Source: Thermus thermophilus HB8 (GTDB taxonomy: Bacteria; Deinococcota; Deinococci; Deinococcales; Thermaceae). From it: a stretch of 64,000 nucleotides of DNA. Shown one piece after another: positions 9,539-17,819 of the stretch. The first letter of the stretch is position 1, and every line of letters starts with the position of its first letter. Where the stretch lies: positions 1,710,304 through 1,774,303 of the forward strand of contig NC_006461.1 of assembly GCF_000091545.1 (NCBI RefSeq). Reading direction: 5' to 3'. The position numbers and the translations under genes were made by a program. The notes beneath the pieces are model-generated. The model did not search any database. It was not told the origin of the DNA and was given only the letters and a program-made list of their open reading frames with translations.

Positions 9539-12295
9539 ATGGATAAGGCCGCTACACCCTGGCTGCGCTACCTGGAGGAGCTCCGCCCCCACCTCCAAGG
9601 CCGGGACCACCGGGGGAGGAAGGGCTCCCTGCGCTGGCTCGAGGCCCTCATGGCCGAGCGCGGGGGGCGGGCGGGCACGGTGCGCAACATCCTCTACAAG
9701 GACCTGGGAAGCCCCGAGGAAAAGGAGCGCCTCTACCGCATCCTGGCCGACCTCTACCGGGAGGCGGGCCTAAAGCCCCCGCCGCCCCCGGCGGAGCTCT
9801 TCCTGAAGAGCGCCCGTAAGGTCCTGGGGCGGGACAAGCGCCGCATCTTCCGCCACTTCCTAAGGGAGCTGGAGGCGGGCCGGAGGCCCCAGGTGGTGGT
9901 GGTGGGCGGGGCGGCCACGGGCAAGGGGGTCCTCCTCTCCGCCCTGCGCCAGGCCCTCGCCGCCTTCCCCGGAAAGACCCCCTTCGTCCTCAACCTGGGC
10001 GGGGAGCTCGCCCAGGCCCTCATCCCCCTGGCGGAGGAGCTTGGGGTGGAGGCGGAAACCCTCCTCTCCCAGCTTTCCCCCACCCAGCCCTACATCCTCC
10101 AAGGCGCCCTCCAGCAGGAGTTCCTCGCCGCCTTAGCCCAGGCCCTGAACCGGGCAGGCCGCCCCCTCCTCCTCCGGGCCGAGGCCCAAGGGACCCTGGA
10201 GGGCCTCCCCTTGCGGGGGCCGGACGGGGGGCAGCGGGGCCTCTCCGCCTGGCTTGAGCCCTTCTTGCGGAGCCTGGAAATCCCCTACCTCGCCGCCCTC
10301 ACCGAGCCGCCCCCCACCCTCCCCTACCAGCCCCTCTCCCCCCCGAGCCGGGAGGAGGCCCGCCGCTTCGTCCGGGAAAGGCTCCCCCACCTGCCTCCGG
10401 AGCGCCTCGAGGCCCTGGTGAACCAGGCGGGGCGGAACTTCGGGGAGCTTTCCCGCCTCGTCCTCCTGGAGGCGGCCAAGCACGACCCCGAGACCCCCCT
10501 CCAGGACGACCCGGCCCTAAGGCCCCTCCTCGAGGCCCTGGCCGCCTTCAGCCCCGAGGCGGACCCCGCCTTCCCCGCGGCCCTCCTGGAAAGGGCCTTG
10601 AACCGCCCCCTAGAGCGCCTCTCCCAGGCGGAGAAGGCCCTCTTGGAGTGGGTGGGGGACGGGCTCGTCCGCCCCTCCCTGCGAAGCCTCCTGCCCCAGG
10701 AGGCCCCGCGGGAGCTCCACCGCCTCGCCCTGGAGTTCTTCCCCCGGGAGAACCTCTTCCGCCGCCTCTACCACGCCCGCAAGGCCGGGGAGCGGCGGAT
10801 CCTTCTGGACCTCCTCACCGAGGACCCCGCCCGCCTCGCCCTCCTGCCGGGCCTCTGGCAGGAGGCCCGGTCCTGGCCTAAGGAGGACCGGGAGGCGTTG
10901 GCCGCCGCCTTGGTGCGCTACCGGGCCGTCTTGGGCCAGTACGCCCACCCCGAGGTGGAGGAGGCCCTCGCCCTCTTGGCCCAGGCCGAGGACCCAAGGC
11001 TTCGGGCCTCGGCCCGCATCAAGGCCGCCGAGGCCAAGGCCGACGCCGGCCTCTACAAGGAGGCGGAGGCCCTTTTGCCCCCGGAGGAGGAGTTCCCCCT
11101 CCTGGACGAAACGGCCCGGGCGGAGGGCCTTTTGGTGCGGGCCGCGGTGGAGCGGTGGAAGGGGGATTACGAGAAGGCGGCCCGCTACGCCGAGCGGGCG
11201 GCCGAGCTCTCCGTGGCCCCCTTCCTCAAGGACCGGGTCCAGCTCTGGCGGGGGCTCGTGGCCAAGGACCTGGGGCGGTACGAGGAGGCCCTCACCGCCC
11301 TCGCCCAGGTGGGGCACGACCCCCTCCTCCTGGGCCGGGCCCGCTACCAGATGGGCGACCTCCTCATGCGCCTGGGAAGCCCGGAGGCCAGGGCCCGGAT
11401 GGAGGAGGGGCTCAAGGCCCTGGAGGAGGCCGGGGCCCCCCAGGACGAGGTGGCCCGGGTCCGGGCCCGGTACGCCACCCTCCTGAGGCGCCTCGGCCTC
11501 TACCCCGAGGCCGAGGCCGCCATCAGAAGGGCCCTAGAGGAGGCCCTGGACCCCTTCACCCGCGCCCGCGTGGAGAGCGAGGCGGGCATCCTGCAGGCGG
11601 CCCAAGGCCGGCCCCTGGAGGCCCTGGCCCTCCTCTCCCGGGCGGAGGCCTACTTCCGCACCACGGGGGAGAGGCCTAAGGAAGCCCGCTACCGCCACCT
11701 CCGCACCCTCTTCCGCCTGGCGGCGGCCTACCTCCTCCTGGAGACCGGCACCCCTTACCGCCCGCCCCTTCTCGGGGGCCTGAAGGCCCCCGAGGCCAAA
11801 CGGCTCCTCTGGGACCTCCTCGCCAAGATCCCCGAGGAGGCCACCGACCGGTACACCGCCTTGCGCCTGGACGCGGAAAGCCTCCTCGCCCTCCTCCTCC
11901 CCCCCAAGGAGGCCCGGGAAAGGCTCCGCCCCTTCCTCGGCCTCGCCAACCCCTACCTCCGGGCCCAGGCCCGCCTGGGCTACGCCGAGGCCCTCCTCAG
12001 GGAGGGGGCTTACGGGGAGGCCCTGGCCCAGACGGTGGCCCTCCCCCCCCTCTTGGACCCCGGGCTCAAGGCCCAGGCCAAGGCCACGGAGGTCCTCGCC
12101 CTCCTCGCCCTGGGGGAGGAGGAGGCCGCCTGGCAGAAGCTCGTGGAGGCGAAGCAGAGCGGCCTCCCCGAGCCCTTCCGCCTCCAGCTGGGAAGGGCCG
12201 TGGGCCGGGCCCACCCGGGCCTCGCCGCCCGCCTGCCCCCCACCCCCCTCGCCCCCCCCGAGGCCTTGGGCCTCCACCTGGCCAATCCCGACTAA
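9539..12295 (+). CDS. Large P-loop ATPase with TPR/helical repeats (STAND-like), function unknown
   Basis: A 918-residue protein. Residues 1-80 are a helical domain with a possible helix-turn-helix (GTVRNILYKDLGSPEEKERLYRIL). A proline-rich linker follows, then a P-loop GGAATGKG at 123-130 within a RecA/AAA-like fold, and from about residue 400 to the end long arrays of alpha-helical hairpins with TPR-like spacing (for example AARYAERAAEL, GRYEEALTALAQV, GLYPEAEAAIRRALEEA). Domain order resembles signal-transducing STAND NTPases, but no C-terminal effector domain is evident. It lies alone between aceA and the suf operon, with AAGAAGGA before the ATG. A role in regulation is inference only. 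Confidence 0.8.
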   Translation: MDKAATPWLRYLEELRPHLQGRDHRGRKGSLRWLEALMAERGGRAGTVRNILYKDLGSPEEKERLYRILADLYREAGLKPPPPPAELFLKSARKVLGRDKRRIFRHFLRELEAGRRPQVVVVGGAATGKGVLLSALRQALAAFPGKTPFVLNLGGELAQALIPLAEELGVEAETLLSQLSPTQPYILQGALQQEFLAALAQALNRAGRPLLLRAEAQGTLEGLPLRGPDGGQRGLSAWLEPFLRSLEIPYLAALTEPPPTLPYQPLSPPSREEARRFVRERLPHLPPERLEALVNQAGRNFGELSRLVLLEAAKHDPETPLQDDPALRPLLEALAAFSPEADPAFPAALLERALNRPLERLSQAEKALLEWVGDGLVRPSLRSLLPQEAPRELHRLALEFFPRENLFRRLYHARKAGERRILLDLLTEDPARLALLPGLWQEARSWPKEDREALAAALVRYRAVLGQYAHPEVEEALALLAQAEDPRLRASARIKAAEAKADAGLYKEAEALLPPEEEFPLLDETARAEGLLVRAAVERWKGDYEKAARYAERAAELSVAPFLKDRVQLWRGLVAKDLGRYEEALTALAQVGHDPLLLGRARYQMGDLLMRLGSPEARARMEEGLKALEEAGAPQDEVARVRARYATLLRRLGLYPEAEAAIRRALEEALDPFTRARVESEAGILQAAQGRPLEALALLSRAEAYFRTTGERPKEARYRHLRTLFRLAAAYLLLETGTPYRPPLLGGLKAPEAKRLLWDLLAKIPEEATDRYTALRLDAESLLALLLPPKEARERLRPFLGLANPYLRAQARLGYAEALLREGAYGEALAQTVALPPLLDPGLKAQAKATEVLALLALGEEEAAWQKLVEAKQSGLPEPFRLQLGRAVGRAHPGLAARLPPTPLAPPEALGLHLANPD

Positions 12296-12300
12296 ATCAC

Positions 12301-12329
12301 TAGACTTTCTCGGCGCCAGGGGCTATACT
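12301..12329 (+). promoter_or_regulatory. Sigma-A promoter of the suf operon
   Basis: TAGACT (12301-12306) and TATACT (12324-12329) are separated by exactly 17 bp. Transcription would start near 12336, giving a leader of about 42 nt. Confidence 0.8.
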
Positions 12330-12340
12330 GCTTGTTGCAA

Positions 12341-12361
12341 ACGGGTCGCGATAAGACCCGT
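12341..12361 (+). promoter_or_regulatory. Hairpin in the suf leader next to the ribosome-binding site
   Basis: ACGGGTC (12341-12347) pairs with GACCCGT (12355-12361) around a 7-nt loop. It ends 2 nt before the Shine-Dalgarno GAGGAGG (12364-12370) of sufC. It could be an mRNA structure protecting the 5' end or an operator. Confidence 0.55.
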
Positions 12362-12377
12362 CTGAGGAGGATGGAGC

Positions 12378-13130
12378 ATGAGCCAGCTGGAGATCCGCGA
12401 CCTCTGGGCTTCCATTGACGGGGAGACGATCCTCAAGGGCGTGAACCTGGTGGTCCCCAAGGGGGAGGTCCACGCCCTTATGGGCCCCAACGGGGCCGGG
12501 AAGAGCACCCTGGGCAAGATCCTGGCCGGGGACCCTGAGTACACGGTGGAGAGGGGGGAGATCCTCCTGGACGGGGAGAACATCCTGGAGCTCTCCCCAG
12601 ACGAAAGGGCCCGAAAGGGGCTCTTCCTCGCCTTCCAGTACCCGGTGGAGGTGCCCGGGGTGACCATCGCCAACTTCCTCCGCCTCGCCCTCCAGGCCAA
12701 GCTCGGCCGGGAGGTGGGGGTGGCGGAGTTCTGGACCAAGGTGAAGAAGGCCCTGGAGCTTCTGGACTGGGACGAGAGCTACCTCTCCCGCTACCTCAAC
12801 GAGGGCTTCTCCGGCGGGGAGAAGAAGCGGAACGAGATCCTGCAGCTATTGGTCCTGGAGCCCACCTACGCCGTCCTGGACGAGACCGACTCGGGCCTGG
12901 ACATTGACGCCCTCAAGGTGGTGGCCCGGGGCGTGAACGCCATGCGGGGGCCGAACTTCGGCGCGTTGGTGATCACCCACTACCAGCGGATCCTGAACTA
13001 CATCCAGCCCGACAAGGTTCACGTGATGATGGACGGCCGGGTGGTGGCCACGGGCGGCCCCGAGCTCGCCCTGGAGCTCGAGGCCAAGGGGTACGAGTGG
13101 CTTAAGGAGAAGGTGAAGGAGGGCGCATGA
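12378..13130 (+). CDS. sufC: Fe-S cluster assembly ATPase SufC
   Basis: SufC is the ABC-type ATPase of the SufBC2D scaffold that builds Fe-S clusters. The 250-residue protein shows Walker A GPNGAGKST, the SufC-specific signature FSGGEKKRNEILQLL, Walker B YAVLDETDSGLDIDALK and switch His in VITHYQRILNYI. GAGGAGG lies 7 nt before the ATG. The gene overlaps sufB by ATGA, so the two are translationally coupled. No regulator or cysteine desulfurase is next to it. Confidence 0.97.
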   Translation: MSQLEIRDLWASIDGETILKGVNLVVPKGEVHALMGPNGAGKSTLGKILAGDPEYTVERGEILLDGENILELSPDERARKGLFLAFQYPVEVPGVTIANFLRLALQAKLGREVGVAEFWTKVKKALELLDWDESYLSRYLNEGFSGGEKKRNEILQLLVLEPTYAVLDETDSGLDIDALKVVARGVNAMRGPNFGALVITHYQRILNYIQPDKVHVMMDGRVVATGGPELALELEAKGYEWLKEKVKEGA

Positions 13131-14533
13131 GCGAGCTGGAGATCCGCCAGATCGGCGAGGAGTACCGCTGGCACTTCATTGACGAGATCCGGCCCGTCTT
13201 CAAGGCGGAAAAGGGGCTCACCCGCAGGGTGATTGAGGCCATCAGCTACCACAAGGGCGAGCCCGAGTGGATGCTGAAGTTCCGCCTGCGGGCCTTTGAG
13301 ATCTTCCAGAAGAAGCCCATGCCCACGTGGGGCCCCGACCTCTCCGGGCTCAACCTGGACGACCTCGTCTACTACGTGAAGCCCGCCGAGGTCCGGGACG
13401 CCAAGAGCTGGGAGGAGGTCCCCGAGGAGATCCGCCGGACCTACGAGCGCCTGGGCATCCCCGAGGCGGAGCGCAAGGTCTTGGCCGGGGTGGGGGCCCA
13501 GTACGACTCGGAGATGGTCTACCACCGGGTCAGGGAGGAGCTTGAGCGCCAGGGGGTCATCTTCGTGGCCATTGAGGAGGGGATGAAGAAGTACGAGGAC
13601 CTCTTCAAGGAGTACTTCGCCAAGGTCGTCCCCCCCGAGGACAACAAGTTCGCCGCCCTGAACTCGGCCGCCTGGTCCGGGGGCTCCTTCGTCTACGTGC
13701 CCCCTGGGGTCAAGGTGGAGCTCCCCCTGCAGGCCTACTTCCGGGTGAACACCCCCGAGTTCGGCCAGTTTGAGCGCACCCTCATCATCGTGGACGAGGG
13801 GGCCGAGGTGCACTACATTGAGGGGTGCACCGCCCCCATGTACTCCACGGAAAGCCTCCACACGGGCGTGATTGAGATCGTGGTGAAGCGGGGAGCGCGG
13901 AGCCGCTACACCACCATCCAGAACTGGTCCACCAACATGTACAACCTGGTGACCCAGCGGGCCCTGGTCTACGGGGACGCCTACCACGAGTGGGTGGACG
14001 GCAACCTGGGCTCCAAGGTCACCATGAAGTACCCCTCCAGCTACCTCCTGGAGCCGGGGGCGAGGAGCGAGATCCTCTCCATCGCCTTCGCCAAGACGGG
14101 CCAGCACCAGGACACGGGCGGCAAGCTCATCCTGGCCGCGCCCCACACCTCCGGGACCATCGTCTCCAAGAGCATCTCCAAGGGGAAGGGGCGGGCGAGC
14201 TACCGCGGCCTGGTGAAGGTGATGGAAGGGGCCCGGCACGGTAAGGTCAACGTGGAGTGCGACGCCCTCCTCATTGACCCCGAAAGCCGCACCGACACCT
14301 ACCCCTACATTGAGATTGAGGAGGAGACCGCCCACGTGGGCCACGAGGCCACGGTCTCCAAGATCAACGACGAGCAGATCTTCTACCTCCAGTCCCGCGG
14401 CCTGAAGGAGGACGAGGCCGCGGCCCTCATCGTGCGCGGCTTCATTGAGCCCATCGCCAAGGAACTTCCCCTGGAGTACGCCGTGGAGCTCAACAAGCTC
14501 ATTGAGCTGGAGATGGAGGGCTCCGTCGGCTAA
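13127..14533 (+). CDS. sufB: Fe-S cluster assembly scaffold SufB
   Basis: The 468-residue SufB is the main scaffold subunit. Characteristic segments are NKFAALNSAAWSGGSFVYVPPGVKVELPLQ, VHYIEGCTAP, a beta-helix core, HGKVNVECDALLID (conserved Cys) and the C-terminal QIFYLQSRGLKEDEAAALIVRGFIEPI. It overlaps the sufC stop by 4 nt. A strong intrinsic terminator follows its stop (14546-14574), before sufD. Confidence 0.97.
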   Translation: MSELEIRQIGEEYRWHFIDEIRPVFKAEKGLTRRVIEAISYHKGEPEWMLKFRLRAFEIFQKKPMPTWGPDLSGLNLDDLVYYVKPAEVRDAKSWEEVPEEIRRTYERLGIPEAERKVLAGVGAQYDSEMVYHRVREELERQGVIFVAIEEGMKKYEDLFKEYFAKVVPPEDNKFAALNSAAWSGGSFVYVPPGVKVELPLQAYFRVNTPEFGQFERTLIIVDEGAEVHYIEGCTAPMYSTESLHTGVIEIVVKRGARSRYTTIQNWSTNMYNLVTQRALVYGDAYHEWVDGNLGSKVTMKYPSSYLLEPGARSEILSIAFAKTGQHQDTGGKLILAAPHTSGTIVSKSISKGKGRASYRGLVKVMEGARHGKVNVECDALLIDPESRTDTYPYIEIEEETAHVGHEATVSKINDEQIFYLQSRGLKEDEAAALIVRGFIEPIAKELPLEYAVELNKLIELEMEGSVG

Positions 14534-14545
14534 AGGCCGAGCCTT

Positions 14546-14574
14546 GGGGGAGGCCCTGGGCCTCCCCCTTTTTT
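14546..14574 (+). terminator. Intrinsic terminator/attenuator between sufB and sufD
   Basis: GGGGGAGGC (14546-14554) pairs perfectly with GCCTCCCCC (14560-14568) around a CCTGG loop and is followed by six T (14569-14574). It stands inside the operon, 12 bp before the sufD ATG. The sufD Shine-Dalgarno (CGGGAGGAAG) begins immediately after the T tract. I see no new promoter between terminator and sufD. Confidence 0.85.
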
Positions 14575-14585
14575 CGGGAGGAAGC

Positions 14586-15881
14586 ATGCAGGTACTGGAC
14601 AAGACGCAGGTGGAGGCCGTCTCCAAGGCCCTGGGCGAGCCCGCGTGGCTCCTGGAGAAGAGGCTCAAGGCCCTCGAGGCCTTCGCCCGGCTCCCTTACC
14701 CCAGCAAGAAGGACGAGAACTGGCGGTACACCGACCTCTCCGAAGCCCCCCTGGAGCTTCCCGTGGAGGCCCCCAAGGGGCTAAGGCTTTCCCGGGACGA
14801 CCTCCCCGAGCCCGTGAAGCGCCGCCTGGAGCGGACGGACGTCTCGGGCTTCCTGGTCTTCGTGGGGCCGGACCTCGTCTACGCCGAGGTGCCCGAGGCG
14901 CTAAAGGAGAAGGGCCTCGTCTTCACCTCCCTGGCCGAGGCCCTGAAGACCCACCCCGACAAGGTGGAGGCGGCCCTCTTCCAGGCGGTCTACACCGAGG
15001 ACAAGTTCGCCGCACAGAACAGCGCCTTCTTCACCCACGGGGCCTTCCTCTACGTGCCCGCGGGGCTGGAGGTGGAGAAGCCCCTCGGGGTCTTCAAGGT
15101 GCTCCTGGAGGGGGAAAAGGCCTCGGCGGGGCGGAGCCTCCTCTTCCTGGAGGACAACGCCAAGGCCGCCTACATTGAGGAGTACCTCTCCTTGGACCTC
15201 CCCCCCACCCTGCACCTCTCCGCCACGGAGATGGTCCTGAGGCCCGGGGCCCGCCTGCGCCACGCCCACGTCCAGACCTTCGGCGAGGGGGTGTGGCACT
15301 TCCACCGGCAAAGGGCCCTCTTAGAGCGGGACAGCGGCCTCAACGACCTCGTGGTGAACCTCGGGGGCGCCTACGCCCGGAGCGAGGTGGCCTCGGAGCT
15401 CGTGGGTCCGGGGGCGGAGAGCGAGATGCTCGGCCTCTACTTCGGGCACGGGAGGCAGCAGTTTGACCACTACACCCTGCAGCACCACGTGGAGCACCAC
15501 ACCCGCTCGGACCTCCTCTACAAGGGGGCGGTGAAGGACGAAGCCCGGGCGGTCTTCTCCGGCCTCATCCGGCTGGAAAAGGGCGCCCAGAAGACGGACG
15601 CCTACCAGGCGAACCGCAACCTCCTCCTCTCCCCCACGGCCCGGGTGGACTCCATCCCCCAGCTGGAGATCGGGGCCAACGACGTGCGCTGCACCCACGG
15701 GAGCACCACCGCCCCCGTGGACGAGATGCAGCTCTTCTACCTCCAGTCCCGGGGGCTTCCTCGAGGCCTCGCCCAGGAGCTCCTGGTCAAGGCCCACCTC
15801 GCGGACGTCCTCTCCCGCATCCCCTTGAAGGCGCTTAGGGCCCACATTGAGGCGGTGATTGAGGAGAAGGTGCGGATCTAG
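14586..15881 (+). CDS. sufD: Fe-S cluster assembly protein SufD
   Basis: The 431-residue SufD is the partner of SufB in SufBC2D. It shares the C-terminal SufBD signature MQLFYLQSRGLPRGLAQELLVKAHLADVL and has FAAQNSAFFTHGAFLYVPAGLEVEKPLGV and VEHHTRSDLLYKGAVKDEARAVFSGLI. I chose the ATG at 14586, preceded by GGGAGGAAGC. Upstream in-frame codons would run back into sufB and the terminator. Two bases separate its stop from the Rieske gene. Confidence 0.96.
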   Translation: MQVLDKTQVEAVSKALGEPAWLLEKRLKALEAFARLPYPSKKDENWRYTDLSEAPLELPVEAPKGLRLSRDDLPEPVKRRLERTDVSGFLVFVGPDLVYAEVPEALKEKGLVFTSLAEALKTHPDKVEAALFQAVYTEDKFAAQNSAFFTHGAFLYVPAGLEVEKPLGVFKVLLEGEKASAGRSLLFLEDNAKAAYIEEYLSLDLPPTLHLSATEMVLRPGARLRHAHVQTFGEGVWHFHRQRALLERDSGLNDLVVNLGGAYARSEVASELVGPGAESEMLGLYFGHGRQQFDHYTLQHHVEHHTRSDLLYKGAVKDEARAVFSGLIRLEKGAQKTDAYQANRNLLLSPTARVDSIPQLEIGANDVRCTHGSTTAPVDEMQLFYLQSRGLPRGLAQELLVKAHLADVLSRIPLKALRAHIEAVIEEKVRI

Positions 15882-15883
15882 CC

Positions 15884-16186
15884 ATGTGGACCCCCGTGGC
15901 CAAGCTCGGCGAGTTCCAAAACGGCCGCCTCGTGGTGAAGCGGCCTGAGCACAGGAAGCCCATCCTCCTCCTCTACACGGGGGAGGAGGTCTTCGCCCTG
16001 GAGGACGTCTGCACCCACGACGACGGCCCCCTCCACGAGGGGGAGGTGGAGGACGGGGCCATCGTCTGCCCCCGCCACGGGGCCCGGTTTGACCTGAGGA
16101 CGGGGCGGCAGACCCTTCCCGCCCCGAGGCCCGTGAAGGTCTTCCCCGCCCGCCTCGAGGGGGACACCGTCCTCCTGGACCTCTAG
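15884..16186 (+). CDS. Rieske [2Fe-2S] ferredoxin
   Basis: A 100-residue soluble Rieske protein of the NirD/dioxygenase-ferredoxin type. Cluster ligands are visible in CTHDDGPL (Cys, His) and CPRHGARFDL (Cys, His), followed by PAPRPVKVFPARLEGDTVLLDL. There is no signal peptide or membrane anchor. Position directly after sufD suggests a redox or electron-donor role in cluster assembly, or simply co-expression with its assembly machinery. Its stop codon shares the palindrome CTAG with the convergent trpD stop. Confidence 0.93.
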   Translation: MWTPVAKLGEFQNGRLVVKRPEHRKPILLLYTGEEVFALEDVCTHDDGPLHEGEVEDGAIVCPRHGARFDLRTGRQTLPAPRPVKVFPARLEGDTVLLDL

Positions 16187-17172
16187 GCCCTGAGAAAGGC
16201 CACGTAGCGCTCCAGGAGGAGGTAGGCCTCCCCCGAGGCCAGGACCTCCCGGGCCAGCGCCACCCCCTCCTTCAGGGAGGGGGTTTTTCCCGCGGCGTAG
16301 AACCCGGCCCCCGCGGCCAGGGCCACGGCGTCGGCCAGGGGGCCCTTCTCCTCCCCCTTGAGGAGGCGGCGGGCGAGGGCCGCGTTCTCCTCGGGGCCTC
16401 CGCCTTTGAGGGCCTCGAGGGGGGCCCTCTTTAGGCCCACCTCCTCGGGGGTGAGGGCGTAGGCCCCCTTCCCCACCTCCACCACCCGGTTCTCCCCGAG
16501 GACGAGCTCGTCCGCCCCCTCCCCGTGGACCACGAGGCCCCTCGCCCCAAGCCGCTCCAGGGCCTCGGCCATGGGGGCGAGCCACTCCGGGCTAAAGACC
16601 CCGAGGACGTAGGCGTCCGCCCCGGCGGGGTTGGTGAGGGGCCCGAGGAGGTTGAAGACGGTGCGCACGCCGAGCTCGGCCCGCACCGGGGCCACGTGGC
16701 GCATGGCGGGGTGGAAGACCCGGGCGAAGAGGAAGCCGAAACCCAGCTCCTCTATGGCCTCTCCCACCCTCTCGGGGGGGGCCTCCAGGTCCACCCCCAG
16801 GGCCTCGAGGAGGTCCGCGCTCCCCGCCCTTGAGCTTGCCGCCCGGTTCCCGTGCTTGGCCACGGCCACACCCCCCGCCGCCGCCACCAGGGCGGCCAGG
16901 GTGGAGAGGTTCATAAGCCCCTTCCCGTCCCCCCCGGTGCCCACGATGTCCAAAAGGGGGCGCCGGTGTACCCTCAAGGGCCTCGCCGCCTCCCGCATGG
17001 CCCGGGCCATGGCGGCGATCTCGTGGGGCCGCTCTCCCCTCAGGCTCAAGGCCACCAAAAGCCCCGCCGCCCGCACCGGGGAGACCTCCCCCGCCATCAG
17101 GGCCCGCATGACCTCGTAGGCCTCCTCTTCCTCCAAAACCTCGCCCAGAATGGCCTTCTTCACCGCGTCCAT
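16183..17172 (-). CDS. trpD: Anthranilate phosphoribosyltransferase
   Basis: TrpD transfers phosphoribose from PRPP to anthranilate in tryptophan synthesis. The 329-residue protein has the PRPP-binding motif IVGTGGDGKGLMNLST and the anthranilate-site stretch VAVAKHGNRAASSRAGSADLLEALGV, then FARVFHPAMRHVAPVRAELGVRTVFNLLGPLTNPA. The start overlaps the end of trpG by 13 nt. It is last in a trpE-trpG-trpD operon controlled by the attenuator at 19220-19340. No trpC, F, B or A genes are present. Confidence 0.97.
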   Translation of the reverse strand: MDAVKKAILGEVLEEEEAYEVMRALMAGEVSPVRAAGLLVALSLRGERPHEIAAMARAMREAARPLRVHRRPLLDIVGTGGDGKGLMNLSTLAALVAAAGGVAVAKHGNRAASSRAGSADLLEALGVDLEAPPERVGEAIEELGFGFLFARVFHPAMRHVAPVRAELGVRTVFNLLGPLTNPAGADAYVLGVFSPEWLAPMAEALERLGARGLVVHGEGADELVLGENRVVEVGKGAYALTPEEVGLKRAPLEALKGGGPEENAALARRLLKGEEKGPLADAVALAAGAGFYAAGKTPSLKEGVALAREVLASGEAYLLLERYVAFLRA

Positions 17173-17774
17173 GGGTCCTCCAGGAAGTTCTTGAGGATGA
17201 GTTTACCCGCCTCCGTAAGGTAGCTTTCCGGGTGGAACTGCACCCCGTGGGTGGGGTAGTCCCGGTGGCGGAAGCCCATCACCGTCCGCCCCCCCGCCTC
17301 CTCCGCCCAGGCGTTCACCACGAGGGCCTCCGGCACCTCCACCACCGCCAGGGAGTGGTAGCGGGTGGCGGGGAAGGGGCTATCTAGCCCCCGGAAGACC
17401 CCGGTGCCGTCGTGGTGGATGGGGCTCACCTTGCCGTGCATGAGGACGGGGGCGGGGACCACCTTCCCCCCGAAGGCCGCCCCGATGGCCTGGTGTCCGA
17501 GGCAGACCCCCAGGATGGGGTAGCGGGGGGCGTAGCGCTGGACCAAGGGGACGGAAAGCCCCGCCTCAAAGGGGGTGCAAGGCCCCGGGCTGATGAGGAT
17601 CCGGTCCGGGTCCAGGGCCTCCACCTCCTCCAGCCGGAAGCGGTCGTTCCGCCACACGATGGGCTCCGCCCCGAGCTCCCCCAGGTACTGCACCAGGTTG
17701 TAGGTGAAGCTGTCGTAGTTGTCCACCACCAAGACCCTCATAACCTTTCTCCCCTTCGCTCCGTTAGCAGCCAT
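17160..17774 (-). CDS. trpG: Anthranilate synthase glutamine amidotransferase subunit
   Basis: TrpG supplies ammonia from glutamine to TrpE. It carries the class I amidotransferase triad: Cys in ILGVCLGHQAIG and His/Glu in THGVQFHPESYL, after the start segment VLVVDNYDSFTYNLVQYLGELGA. The ATG at 17774 (204 residues) has a consensus AAGGAGG 10 nt upstream. An ATG at 17741 (193 residues) begins exactly where the domain starts and is also preceded by GGGGAGAAAGG, so the first 11 residues may be dispensable. It follows trpE by 45 bp and overlaps trpD. Confidence 0.95.
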   Translation of the reverse strand: MAANGAKGRKVMRVLVVDNYDSFTYNLVQYLGELGAEPIVWRNDRFRLEEVEALDPDRILISPGPCTPFEAGLSVPLVQRYAPRYPILGVCLGHQAIGAAFGGKVVPAPVLMHGKVSPIHHDGTGVFRGLDSPFPATRYHSLAVVEVPEALVVNAWAEEAGGRTVMGFRHRDYPTHGVQFHPESYLTEAGKLILKNFLEDPWTR

Positions 17775-17819
17775 GCCTACCAGGCCTCCTTACCGGGCCC
17801 CTGCCGGCATGGGGTGGGA

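Noticed and set aside
9539..9560. TACACC near the start of the 918-residue protein as a third member of the GGTGTA motif family
   Set aside because: It is a single half-site inside coding sequence and occurs by chance at this base composition.
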